64,000 nucleotides of DNA. Source: Patescibacteria group bacterium. Its GTDB lineage: Bacteria > Patescibacteriota > Minisyncoccia > Phycocordibacterales > SBAW01. Numbering within the stretch: the first letter of the stretch is position 1; the number at the start of each line of letters is the position of its first letter. Shown in pieces: positions 56,562 through 64,000 of this stretch. Made by a program: the position numbers and the translations under genes. The notes beneath the pieces are model-generated. The model worked only from the letters and a program-made list of their open reading frames with translations, had not been told where the DNA came from and did not search any database. The stretch is from positions 14,735 to 78,734 of the forward strand of contig JAGWIT010000001.1 of NCBI GenBank assembly GCA_028866155.1. The letters run 5' to 3'.

Positions 56562-57256
56562 ATTCGATTTGCTTCGGCCTTGAGGTCGGCTATAGCTTGC
56601 ACTGGGTCATCGGCTTTAAAAATCGCCGAGCCGGCGACGAGGCGGTTGGCTCCCGCTTTGGCGAGCGCTTGGGCATTGTCCATGCTCACCCCGCCGTCTA
56701 CCTGGAGCGGCAGACCGGGATAGCGTCGCCGCAGGCGCTCAAGTAAGTATAGCGCACGTTTGTCCCAGGGCTCGCCCTGGAACCCGACGCGCGCGATGCC
56801 CATTACCTGCACAAAGTCGAACTGCGCTTCAAAGCGCTCAAGCTCCTCGGGCTGGGAATCGGGCAAGATAGCGAGCCCCGCTTTGATAGAAAACGCGCCG
56901 CCCTCCTCGCGCAAATCAACCAACTGCTGGAGCGCGTCGGCGGCGCCCGCGCTTTTGGCGTGGAGGATAATCTGCGACGCGCCCGCATGCACAAAGTCCA
57001 TTATGCGTTCGGCCGGGTTGTCTATCATGAGGTCGAACTGAAAATCGAGCTCGTCCCACAGCGGCAGGCCGTGTTCCTCGGCGACTATCCGCTCAAACGA
57101 AGCAGCGTCTTTGTACGGCCATGTTTTGTTGTGAGCAAAACTGCCGTCGACGACGTCTATTTGCGCCGTCTTCACCGCGCCTTTGATGCGCAGGAGATGC
57201 TCCTCAAGATCCTTGAAACTTTTTGGCAAAACGGCGGGAATTATCTCAACTTGCAT
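56558..57256 (-). CDS. rpe: Ribulose-phosphate 3-epimerase
   Basis: 232-residue TIM-barrel enzyme interconverting ribulose-5-P and xylulose-5-P. Start at MQVEIIPAVLPKSF (57256). TAQIDVVDGSFAHN holds metal-binding Asp, FDLMIDNPAERI replaces the usual D-x-H-L-M motif, VMGIARVGFQGEPWDKRALY is the gatekeeper loop, and LQVDGGVSMDNA the late phosphate site. Divergent from the E. coli enzyme, so a sibling activity is possible. Cluster: gap-rpiB-rpe-tkt. Confidence 0.85.
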   Translation of the reverse strand: MQVEIIPAVLPKSFKDLEEHLLRIKGAVKTAQIDVVDGSFAHNKTWPYKDAASFERIVAEEHGLPLWDELDFQFDLMIDNPAERIMDFVHAGASQIILHAKSAGAADALQQLVDLREEGGAFSIKAGLAILPDSQPEELERFEAQFDFVQVMGIARVGFQGEPWDKRALYLLERLRRRYPGLPLQVDGGVSMDNAQALAKAGANRLVAGSAIFKADDPVQAIADLKAEANRI

Positions 57257-57263
57257 ACCCGTG

Positions 57264-57713
57264 TTATAGGTCCAGTTTTGCAATGCGGCGCGCATGCCGC
57301 TCTTCGCCGCTAAAGCCGGTGTTGAGCCACTCGAGCGCCGCCTCTTTTGCTTCTTCTTGCGACAAAAATTTTGCGCCGAGCGAGAGCACGTTGGCATTAT
57401 TGTGCTCGCGCGACAATTTTAAAATATCTTTATTGCCGCCGTAGTACACCGCCGCGCGCGCGCCTTTGTAGCGGTTGCAGGCCATCGCCTCGCCCTGCCC
57501 CGACATGCCGATGGCTATGCCGAACGCCGCTTTGTCATCGGCTATCGCGCGCGCAAGCGGGGCGATGGTGTCCGGGTAGTCGTCATCCTTGTCATAAGTA
57601 AAAGGGCCGAGATCCTCGACGCTAAAACCGCGCTCGGTCAAAAACGCCGTGAGCGCTTCTTTGAGCTCAAACCCGGCGTGGTCGCTCGCGATATAAACTT
57701 TTTTATTTTGCAT
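57264..57713 (-). CDS. rpiB: Ribose-5-phosphate isomerase B
   Basis: 149 residues of the RpiB/LacAB family: KKVYIASDHAGFELKEAL at the N-terminus and IAIGMSGQGEAMACNRYKGARAAVYYG with the family phosphate loop. Start at 57713 overlaps the end of gap by 11 nt. Interconverts ribose-5-P and ribulose-5-P. Confidence 0.92.
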   Translation of the reverse strand: MQNKKVYIASDHAGFELKEALTAFLTERGFSVEDLGPFTYDKDDDYPDTIAPLARAIADDKAAFGIAIGMSGQGEAMACNRYKGARAAVYYGGNKDILKLSREHNNANVLSLGAKFLSQEEAKEAALEWLNTGFSGEERHARRIAKLDL

Positions 57714-58719
57714 ACTTCCCCGCCTCCTTCGCGTGGCGCACCAGCGTGTGGGCATAACCCATCTCGTTGTCATACCATGCCATGACTTTGACCAGGTTGC
57801 CTCCGACGACGCGCGTCATCATGAGGTCGGCAATCGAGCCCTCGGGCCGGCCGATGATGTCGCTTGAGACGAGCGGCTCTTTGGTAACGGCAAAAATCCC
57901 CTTCCATCGCTCGTCGCTAGCGGCGTCCTCTAGAATTTTATTTACCTCCTGTTGGGTAGTCTCGCGCTTGGCTATAAAGGTGATGTCGGCAATAGAGCCC
58001 GCAATGGTCGGCACGCGCACCGCGATGCCGTCGAAGCGACCCGCCAACTGCTCGTAGGCTTTGGTGACCGCGACCGCCGCACCCGTTGAAGAGGGCACCA
58101 TATTTTGCGCCGCGGCCCGGCCGCGGCGCAGGTCGCCTTTGGCCGGCGAGTCGACTATCGACTGGGTAGAGGTGTAAGAGTGGGTCGTATTTAAAAGCGC
58201 TTTTTCGATACCGAGCTTCTCGTCTAAAATCGCGATGACAGGCGACGCTGAGTTGGTGGTGCAGGATGCGTTTGAAGAAATCTCGCAGGTCTGTAATTTT
58301 TCTTCGTTTACTCCCACCAGCACGGTCGCGCCGTTTGGCGCTTCATCTTTGACTGGCGCTGATATCACGACACGCTTGGCGCCGGCAGTGAGATGCGCGC
58401 CCGCCTTCTCGAACGAATCAAAGATACCGGTCGACTCTATGGCGACATCCACCTGCAGGTCCCGCCACGGGAGCTTGGCCGGGTCTTTCTCGTTCAAAAA
58501 TTTTACTTCTTTGCCATTAATGACAAGGGCGTCTTCTTTTATACGCACCTCAAAGGGTGCTGTGCGATACACGCTGTCGTACTGTAACAAATAGGCCAGA
58601 TTCTCAAGATTGCCGAGGTCGTTGACCGCGACCAGCTCTATCTCGGGGTCGTCAAACGATGCACGCACAAAACACCGCCCAATCCTGCCGAACCCGTTTA
58701 TAGCAACGCGTACCGCCAT
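57703..58719 (-). CDS. gap: Glyceraldehyde-3-phosphate dehydrogenase
   Basis: 338 residues. NAD-binding INGFGRIGRCFVRA, catalytic Cys in ISSNASCTTNSASP, and the C-terminal WYDNEMGYAHTLV are intact. Phosphorylates glyceraldehyde-3-P to 1,3-bisphosphoglycerate. First gene of gap-rpiB-rpe-tktN-tktC. A TATACT box lies 14 nt before the ATG (58734-58739). Confidence 0.96.
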   Translation of the reverse strand: MAVRVAINGFGRIGRCFVRASFDDPEIELVAVNDLGNLENLAYLLQYDSVYRTAPFEVRIKEDALVINGKEVKFLNEKDPAKLPWRDLQVDVAIESTGIFDSFEKAGAHLTAGAKRVVISAPVKDEAPNGATVLVGVNEEKLQTCEISSNASCTTNSASPVIAILDEKLGIEKALLNTTHSYTSTQSIVDSPAKGDLRRGRAAAQNMVPSSTGAAVAVTKAYEQLAGRFDGIAVRVPTIAGSIADITFIAKRETTQQEVNKILEDAASDERWKGIFAVTKEPLVSSDIIGRPEGSIADLMMTRVVGGNLVKVMAWYDNEMGYAHTLVRHAKEAGKYAK

Positions 58720-58754
58720 ACTCTATATATAGGAGTATAGCACCGCTCTTCAAC

Positions 58755-58797
58755 ATGAGTATCCCCACCGCGGTGGGCACAGTGAGCAGGTACTCAT
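58755..58797. repeat. Nested dyad symmetry upstream of gap
   Basis: Outer arms ATGAGTA/TACTCAT enclose a perfect 14-nt palindrome CCCACCGCGGTGGG (58764-58777). The rest of 58740-58880 shows no gene. It could be an operator for gap or another intergenic palindromic element. Confidence 0.4.
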
Positions 58798-58878
58798 ATA
58801 AACTCCCAACTGCCCATAATCCCCGAGAGCCAGCCCCCAAGGGATTTGAAGGCGCCGGCGACCGGAGTGTTTGTTTGA

Positions 58879-58916
58879 CCGCAGATGGGCACCATCTGCA
58901 TGGTGCCCATCTGCGG
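58879..58916. repeat. REP-like hairpin, left copy
   Basis: Perfect 16-bp stem (core GCAGATGGGCACCA / TGGTGCCCATCTGC) with the 6-nt loop TCTGCA, followed by a T-run on the plus strand. It lies right after the stop of the transposase gene. Confidence 0.9.
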
Positions 58917-58919
58917 TTT

Positions 58920-59555
58920 TTAATCTATTAAAAGATGTGCGAGGTCTTTTTTGTTTTTGATACTATCGAAACTATCGGCTACAAACGCACAATACTGGTT
59001 TTTATTTTTAAACTGCTCCAGCAGCAGATCTTTCTTACACCGCATCCCCTCCTGCTCCTGCACATATTCCGGATAGCTGCTCCAAGGATATGAAATCAAA
59101 TCTCCCACAAGACCCGCGACCTGCGGGTTTTGATGGATATACGCCGATAACCAGAGCAAATATTCGTTCGTATCGGCATGCGCAGACTTAAATTGATCCT
59201 GCAACACTGACCCGACCCGGCTGTATTTGCGATTAAAATATTTTGAGTAACCGCCGCACACTTTGACCATAAGCGCGCTTATGGGCAGTTCGGTGTTTTG
59301 CCGTATGCATAAATGAAAATGATTCGGCATGAGGCAATAGCACACCAAATCAAACGCGCCCGCCGGCAAAAGCTTGCGCACATATCGATCGCCCGCAGAT
59401 GGTGCCCATGTGTCGGGATATAAATTTTCTTTCAGACGTTTAAGAAAAAAGCCGTAATCGGCGGCGTCTTTAAAGATATCCATTTTGCCTGTGCCGCGAT
59501 TAAAAACATGATAGCACTCCCCCATCGCGAAATTTTTGTAATCCCTGTTAGCCAC
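58920..59555 (-). mobile_element. REP-associated tyrosine transposase (RAYT, IS200/IS605-like Y1)
   Basis: 211-residue HUH/Y1 transposase. MANRDYKNFAMGECYHVFNRG matches the N-terminal Y-H-V-x-N-R-G motif, LMPNHFHLCI carries the HUH pair, and KVCGGYSKYFNRKYSRVGSV contains the candidate catalytic Tyr; SYIHQNP-type SAYIHQNPQVAGL follows. It starts with GTG at 59555, with a TAGAGT box 6 nt upstream. The gene is bracketed by two exactly inverted copies of a REP-like hairpin, and a half-copy lies inside the ORF at 59392-59412. RAYTs are thought to mobilise such REP sequences. Confidence 0.9.
59392..59412. repeat. Partial REP-like half-site inside the RAYT gene
   Basis: CCCGCAGATGGTGCCCATGT matches one arm plus loop edge of the flanking hairpins. 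In frame, it encodes WAPSAGDR in a region that varies between family members. Confidence 0.6.
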
Positions 59556-59561
59556 GGCAGG

Positions 59562-59567
59562 ACTCTA
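59562..59567 (-). promoter_or_regulatory. Leaderless-type -10 box (TAGAGT) for the RAYT gene
   Basis: TAGAGT on the minus strand, 6 nt before the GTG start at 59555. Confidence 0.45.
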
Positions 59568-59575
59568 CCACAACC

Positions 59576-59611
59576 CGCAGATGGGCACCATGCAGATGGT
59601 GCCCATCTGCG
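59576..59611. repeat. REP-like hairpin, right copy (inverted)
   Basis: The 34-nt core (59577-59610) is the exact reverse complement of the left copy (58881-58914), including the asymmetric loop TGCAGA versus TCTGCA. Confidence 0.9.
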
Positions 59612-59631
59612 TTCTGCGTCTGCCCATTAGG

Positions 59632-61791
59632 CTAACGGCTCATTGAATAGAGCTGTGCCGCCTCTTGCGGGGAGAGCGCTCGGGTGTAGATGCGAATATC
59701 GTCAAGAGAGCCGTTGAAAAGCTCGGCGCCGTCAAGCCGCGCGCCTATGCGCTGCAAATAACTCCCCGTTCCTTCTGTCGTTGCGGTAGTACCGGAGGTT
59801 TTTGCCACGCCGTTGATGTAGATGACGCAGGCGGTAGCCGTGTGAACCAAGATCGCATGCGTCCACACTTTTGTCGGTATCGACACGGTGCTCCCGACGA
59901 ATTGGCCCCCGCCATTGTTCCCCACGATGCAGCGTATCCCCGGAGTGCCGCATTGGTCCGTGCCGCAATATTGCATCGACAAATTGTTTCCGTTGTCGCC
60001 GACGTTGGCGCTTTGGTTGTAGATACGCCCCGTTTGAGCCGTACCGTTTATGTACACCCAAGCCGACACGCTGTTGTGCGCCGCTAATGCCATATTGGGG
60101 AGGGTTATATACTGACTGCTCCCGTTAAACTTTAATGCCTGGCCTATCTTCCCCAGCGCGGGCGAGGTGGTGGTGGACATGCCCACGAGCTGGCCAGTGT
60201 TGCCGTTGCCGGAGGAGTCTTGCGTGGTGCCCGTCGCCCAGTTTGTTTTATTGCCGTCGAACGTCCAGTACGCGGCCAAGCTGCTTGAGAGCGAGGCGGT
60301 GCTTGAGTGCGCGACGTTGGCTTGCCCGAGCGCGTAGAGTTGCGCCACTTCCTGCGCAGAGAGCGCGCGGTTGTAGATGCGGGCCTCGTCTATATCGCCG
60401 TCAAACGAATATCCGTTGTAACATTCGTTCTGCCCAATGACAGCCGATGCACCGTCCGTGCCAAAGGCTTGCTGGCCGATATTGCTTGAACTTGCCAGCT
60501 TTCCGTCGAGATAGACGCTCAACATGCCGGAGTGGTAGTCGTATGTTCCCGCGATAAAGTGCCAGGTATGGTCGGTGCTCGCTATGGGCGTTGCCCCGTT
60601 CACCCCGAAGCAACCGTTAGAGGGAGTACAGTAGAAAAAGTCTGGCGCATACGCGGGAGTAGTGCCTCCCCAATATCTGAGCCCTACATCATTGCACAGG
60701 GAAGGCGCGACGTGGTTCTCCCAATTTTGATTGTTCTGCTTAAACCACGAAGACTCCGTTATCGAGCCGCTAAGCGACCAGACGGGGGAGCTTAGGCTGT
60801 ACACGCCGTTGACAACCGATGAGCTAAACTTCAGTGCCTGGCCGATTTTGCCAATAGCCGGTGAGGTTGTCGTCGAGAGACCAAACATCTGGCCGGTAAA
60901 GCCGTTGCCCGACTTATCCGCCACGGCGCCGGTCGTCCAGTTGAGCGTGTTGCCGTCGAGCGGCCAGTAGAGCAGGAGACCGCTTGAGAGCGCGGTGGTG
61001 TTGGAGTGCGCGACGTTGGCTTGCCCGAGCGAGTAGAGTTGCGCCACTTCCTGCGCCGAGAGCGTGCGGTTGTAGACGTGCACGTCGTCAAGGGTGCCGT
61101 CGAAGTATCCATCGGAGGCGTTTGGCCAGCCCCCTGTTTTATATCCGCCGATATTCCAATAGGCGCTAAAGTTTTGAGCACCTCCCGCGCTCAGAGTGCC
61201 CTGCAATACGCCGTCAATATACAACGCGCCAAAACCGTTGTTGAAAGTCGCGACGGCAGAGTGCCACTTCCCGTCATTGAGCGTATGCAAAGAGGTTATC
61301 ACCTCTACAGAACCTGGATACCAGCCAAAGTAGATAAGCCCGTCGGTCCCCATGTATATCATCCGGTCGTACGAGCCTCCTGATATATCCTCAAACCCCA
61401 CCAACTTGTGCCCCGAGGCGACAGTTGTCTTAAACCATACACCTAGGGTAAAAATCTGGGGGTCGCTAATGTTGGTCGTCGTATGCACCTCGCTCCCCGT
61501 CCCGTTAAATTTTAATGCCTGGCCGATTTTGCCTAAGACGGGCGAGGTGGTGGTGGACATGCCCACAAGCTGGCCGGTGTTGCCGTTGCCGGAGGAGTCT
61601 TGTATGGTGCCCGTTAGCCAGTTTGTTTTATTGCCGTCGAGCGTCCAATATCCGACGAGGCCCGAGGAGAGCGCGGTGGTGTTGGACTGCCCGGCCGTTA
61701 CCGTTGCACCCGCTACCGCGGGGACCATCATCAAAAGCGCCGCCGCAAAAGCGAGCGCTGTGCCGGTAATTATTTTTTTATTTTTCGCCAT
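59632..61791 (-). CDS. Secreted protein with three LamG/concanavalin-like domains
   Basis: 719 residues. Signal peptide (GTALAFAAALLMMVPAVAGA), then three modules of about 220 residues (approx. 40-255, 265-485, 495-719). Each starts LSSxLxxYWxLDGNxxNWxTG, contains QDSSGNGNTGQLVGMSTTTSP-like and GKIGQALKFNG segments, and ends in a LSAQEVAQLYSLGQ-like motif. This is the LamG/pentraxin-like jelly roll that binds glycans or proteins. The first and third modules are nearly identical over long DNA stretches, showing recent duplication. Confidence 0.9.
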   Translation of the reverse strand: MAKNKKIITGTALAFAAALLMMVPAVAGATVTAGQSNTTALSSGLVGYWTLDGNKTNWLTGTIQDSSGNGNTGQLVGMSTTTSPVLGKIGQALKFNGTGSEVHTTTNISDPQIFTLGVWFKTTVASGHKLVGFEDISGGSYDRMIYMGTDGLIYFGWYPGSVEVITSLHTLNDGKWHSAVATFNNGFGALYIDGVLQGTLSAGGAQNFSAYWNIGGYKTGGWPNASDGYFDGTLDDVHVYNRTLSAQEVAQLYSLGQANVAHSNTTALSSGLLLYWPLDGNTLNWTTGAVADKSGNGFTGQMFGLSTTTSPAIGKIGQALKFSSSVVNGVYSLSSPVWSLSGSITESSWFKQNNQNWENHVAPSLCNDVGLRYWGGTTPAYAPDFFYCTPSNGCFGVNGATPIASTDHTWHFIAGTYDYHSGMLSVYLDGKLASSSNIGQQAFGTDGASAVIGQNECYNGYSFDGDIDEARIYNRALSAQEVAQLYALGQANVAHSSTASLSSSLAAYWTFDGNKTNWATGTTQDSSGNGNTGQLVGMSTTTSPALGKIGQALKFNGSSQYITLPNMALAAHNSVSAWVYINGTAQTGRIYNQSANVGDNGNNLSMQYCGTDQCGTPGIRCIVGNNGGGQFVGSTVSIPTKVWTHAILVHTATACVIYINGVAKTSGTTATTEGTGSYLQRIGARLDGAELFNGSLDDIRIYTRALSPQEAAQLYSMSR

Positions 61792-61821
61792 GCTAGAGAC
61801 TATGCCTTAAGTATACCGGGG

Positions 61822-62412
61822 TTACGGCACAAACTGCCACGTCTGCATTATCCGGGAGAGCCACGCGTCGAGCGCCTGCGGCGCCGTCACTTCGTAGAGA
61901 AATCCGCCGTGCAAAAACCAAATCTCCCGCGCGGTGCCCATGGCGGGGTTGGTGCTCAAAAATTCGGTCGCAGGCGCGCCGTCAATAGTAATGTTCTGAG
62001 GGCTTTGCATGACGCCCGACGGTTCGTCCATTTTAAAGCGCTTCTCGCTTATCTTCGGCTCGTCATAGGGCACGACAAAAACCTGAAAGCCCTCCTCCGT
62101 CGCGGCATCCTGAAACAGGACGACTGCGGAGCCGTAATCGCCTGGGTGTTCAATCATCGTGAGATCATCGGGATAGTACACAGAGAAATGATAGGTGAGG
62201 CTAAAATAGCCTCTCATGTTGGACGGCTGTGTCGGCGGTATAGCAGTGATCGAGAGGGGCGTCGAGGACGAGGCATCACTGGCCGCAAAAATGCTATCGG
62301 CAGACGCTCCATCGCCGTTTTGCCAGGGGTTGAGCCAAAAAAAGACCGCCAGGCTTCCAAACCCCAAGAGAAGCAATGTTCCTAATATATATATAGGATA
62401 ACGATCGCGCAT
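61822..62412 (-). CDS. Hypothetical membrane-anchored protein, 196 aa
   Basis: N-terminal transmembrane helix (YILGTLLLLGFGSLAVFFWL), a Ser/Thr-rich linker and an extracellular domain of about 150 residues with YFSLTYHFSVYYPDDLTMIEH, a pattern like PsbP-type or uncharacterised CPR exported proteins. No catalytic motif. It lies between the glycine-rich and LamG genes on the same strand, with 1 nt separating its start from the previous stop, so all belong to one surface locus. Confidence 0.7.
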   Translation of the reverse strand: MRDRYPIYILGTLLLLGFGSLAVFFWLNPWQNGDGASADSIFAASDASSSTPLSITAIPPTQPSNMRGYFSLTYHFSVYYPDDLTMIEHPGDYGSAVVLFQDAATEEGFQVFVVPYDEPKISEKRFKMDEPSGVMQSPQNITIDGAPATEFLSTNPAMGTAREIWFLHGGFLYEVTAPQALDAWLSRIMQTWQFVP

Positions 62413-62413
62413 A

Positions 62414-63454
62414 CTACTTGATTTTTACACTGCCGCCCTTTTGCCTAAAGAAGCCTCCCCAAAACTCAAGCATGCTCGGCCGTGCAGGGGCGACTGTTGC
62501 ATTTGAGAGATAGGTGATGACGATGATGCCCGGCTGGCCGGCGCCGCTGGTCGCATTGTTTGCTGAATTAGCTGACGCCCCGCCGCCACCGCCGCCATAG
62601 TTACCGCCTGCCGCTGCCACCCCTGAATCCCAGCCTGCGCCGCCGCCACCGCCTGAACCGTCTGAAAATTCCCACTCTGTCCCGTTGCCGCCAGCAGTAG
62701 CCGGCGACCCCGATGCGCGGCTAGCACTACCACTGCCCCCACCGAAGCCCGCATCAGCCGAACCGCCGGCAGTATGCACGTTTGACCCATCCCCCCCTTG
62801 GTTACCGTTACCGTTCGGGCCTGCGGCACCCCCGCCGCCGGTGCTGGCCTGATTACCGGTGGTGGACGTGGAATTTCCACCACGGCCACCGGAATGAGTG
62901 ACACCGCTCGGAGCGTATCCTGAAGCCGCCGCCCCGCCGGCCCCGCCGTTTGACGTACCAGCATTAGGGGAGCCCGTGCCACCGCCGCCACCTTTGGCTC
63001 CAACCGCGCTCCCAGTCGTCGGGTAGGCCGTTGCATTGAACCAACTATCGCCCCCCGTAGACCCCTGAGCAGCAACGCCACCACTAGTTTCTAAATGAGA
63101 GACCCCACCGTTCCCAACTTGCCATGTGGCAGTAGTTACGCCCGGGTTCGCAAAACTAAAGTTCGTAATTTTGGAATACCCGCCGCCACCGCCACCAGCC
63201 GCTTGTGGCCCGTCACTACCATTGTATTTGGCGGCAGCGCCGCTGCCTCCAGCCCCAACCACCTCGATCGAGTTGTTGGCATTGTTCCAGTCAGATGGCG
63301 ACGTGAAGGTTTGGTTGCTGCCTATTGGAGAGGTGAGAAAGATAACGACGACGTGGCTTGCGTGCGTCGGCCGGGGCACAAGCAGGAGCGCGAGTGGTGC
63401 CGCGGCGAGAACAGCAATGATGAACAAAGATTTTTTCATATCATTATTGGACAT
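62414..63454 (-). CDS. Secreted glycine-rich surface protein
   Basis: About 346 residues from MSNNDMKKSLFI (63454) or 341 from MKKS (63439); the former overlaps the upstream gene by 11 nt. Signal peptide (SLFIIAVLAAAPLALLLVP), a small beta domain (FTSPSDWNNANNSIEVVGAGG), then about 230 residues dominated by Gly, Ser, Ala and Asn with GGGGGG runs, ending YLSNATVAPARPSMLEFWGG. The initial domain and Gly-rich body resemble glycine-rich tail-fibre/adhesin-like proteins. Low complexity limits any stronger statement. Confidence 0.8.
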   Translation of the reverse strand: MSNNDMKKSLFIIAVLAAAPLALLLVPRPTHASHVVVIFLTSPIGSNQTFTSPSDWNNANNSIEVVGAGGSGAAAKYNGSDGPQAAGGGGGGYSKITNFSFANPGVTTATWQVGNGGVSHLETSGGVAAQGSTGGDSWFNATAYPTTGSAVGAKGGGGGTGSPNAGTSNGGAGGAAASGYAPSGVTHSGGRGGNSTSTTGNQASTGGGGAAGPNGNGNQGGDGSNVHTAGGSADAGFGGGSGSASRASGSPATAGGNGTEWEFSDGSGGGGGAGWDSGVAAAGGNYGGGGGGASANSANNATSGAGQPGIIVITYLSNATVAPARPSMLEFWGGFFRQKGGSVKIK

Positions 63455-64000
63455 TAACCCTACGCGTCGAGGTCGCGGTGAGGCCAGTGTGGTCGGTCGC
63501 GACATAGTCTATCAAATAGGTCGTAGTGGTCGAGGTGTCGAGCGTAATGCTCGTCACAGGCGAGCCATTGACGAAGGTATAAATGCCGAGGTTGGTGTCG
63601 CCCGCCTGACCCGGGCTGATGTCGCTCACGGTGGCTCCCAAGTCGGCATAGGTGGAGCCGACAGCAACAGTCGCCGGATTGTTGCCGTTGATAGTGATGG
63701 TCGGCGGCACCGTCACTGGAGTTGTCGTACTCGTGCTTCCCCCGCTTGTGGTTGAGGTTGAAGTCGAGCCGCCCGATGAGCCGCCGCTTGATGAGCCGCT
63801 TAAGCCGCCGATGGTTTGCGGCGAGCCGGTCGTTGAGCCGCAGGCGCCGCTGGTTTGCACCAGCGAGCCGCCGTTCATCGAGATGCAGTACGGCGCCTTA
63901 GTTGTCTGGTCGTAGAGCGTGATGCCCGCCGGCTGGCTCGCCGAGCCGACCGTGAGGTTGTTGACCGTTATCGTGTCGGCGAACAAGGTTCCGATGACCG
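63444..64000 (-). CDS. Surface protein with DUF5011-like Ig domain, 5' end missing
   Basis: The frame is open to the right edge (upstream codons read VIGTLFADTITVNN), so the N-terminus lies beyond the window. A C-terminal Ig-like module PTITINGNNPATVAVGSTYADLGATV (in parts) ... YLIDYVATDHTGLTATSTRRVNV fits DUF5011. Before it is a Ser/Gly/Thr linker. LTVGSASQPAGITLYDQTTKAPYCI recalls tail-fibre or trimeric-adhesin ends. The next gene's start overlaps its stop. Confidence 0.8.
   Translation of the reverse strand, partial: VIGTLFADTITVNNLTVGSASQPAGITLYDQTTKAPYCISMNGGSLVQTSGACGSTTGSPQTIGGLSGSSSGGSSGGSTSTSTTSGGSTSTTTPVTVPPTITINGNNPATVAVGSTYADLGATVSDISPGQAGDTNLGIYTFVNGSPVTSITLDTSTTTTYLIDYVATDHTGLTATSTRRVNVQ

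Noticed and set aside
58652..58840. A 62-codon minus-strand frame upstream of gap
   Set aside because: It overlaps the gap start, consists largely of the nested dyad sequence, and has no ribosome site.
62414..63400. Glycine-rich gene as non-coding low-complexity DNA
   Set aside because: A signal peptide, an unbroken frame of over 340 codons and tight packing with its neighbours argue for a real protein.

Overview
The window reads as a stretch of chromosome from a Candidate Phyla Radiation bacterium (Patescibacteria, most likely Parcubacteria/Paceibacteria). The inference rests on several things seen together: a reduced gene set in which many core proteins are short versions of their families (ThrRS without TGS and editing domains, PheT without its N-terminal OB domain, short EF-Ts, RF1 and SMC), a split transketolase, an HD-domain gene where rimM usually sits, cell-surface LamG, glycine-rich and DUF5011-like proteins, a sortase, and a high coding density. 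UGA is used as a stop and a normal RF1 is present, so there is no sign of UGA recoding. No database search was possible; the lineage is an inference. The DNA is GC-rich overall, with some AT-rich patches.

Layout. 1-3.5 kb: nrdA (cut by the left edge) and nrdB, whose residues at the metal/radical site look like class Ic ribonucleotide reductase. 3.5-8.3 kb: truB, hisS, a DEDD exonuclease, a DsbA-like protein, a PD-(D/E)XK nuclease and a 41-residue membrane peptide. 8.3-11.4 kb: dnaG-rpoD. 11.5-19.4 kb: an orphan gene, then one 2,292-codon gene encoding RpoB and RpoC as a single polypeptide. 19.4-21.5 kb: rpsP-khpA-HD-trmD. 21.6-28.3 kb: rnr, then smc, rnc, nusB-NUDIX and rpmF. 28.4-33.6 kb: rnhB and dnaE (divergent), a small zinc-ribbon gene and thrS. 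33.7-39.5 kb: an accessory block of secreted or membrane-anchored proteins of unknown function plus a sortase, with clear TTGACA promoters, Shine-Dalgarno sites and hairpin terminators. 39.5-52.1 kb: gyrB, pheST, a glycosyltransferase, a membrane thioredoxin-like protein, tRNA-Thr, rpsB-tsf, prfA, rpmE, a lytic transglycosylase, a PQ-loop-like membrane protein and rplY. 52.1-58.7 kb: central carbon metabolism (fba, a PfkB kinase, gmk, split transketolase, rpe, rpiB, gap). 58.9-59.6 kb: a RAYT-type transposase bracketed by two exactly inverted REP-like hairpins. 59.6-64 kb: a surface-protein locus cut by the right edge.

Two patterns recur across the window. First, at least fourteen genes have a TATAAT-like -10 box ending exactly 6 nt before the start codon and no Shine-Dalgarno site, which predicts leaderless mRNAs for much of the core gene set; the accessory genes instead have 5' leaders with Shine-Dalgarno sites. 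Second, short palindromic sequences of several families lie in frame inside housekeeping genes (nrdA, rpoD, dnaG, rnr, gyrB, pheT, a PfkB kinase), resembling in behaviour the palindromic elements known from Rickettsia.

The carbon genes gap-rpiB-rpe-tktN-tktC form one minus-strand cluster and together with fba encode lower glycolysis plus the non-oxidative pentose phosphate branch (no transaldolase is visible here). No CRISPR array, rRNA gene or prophage was seen.
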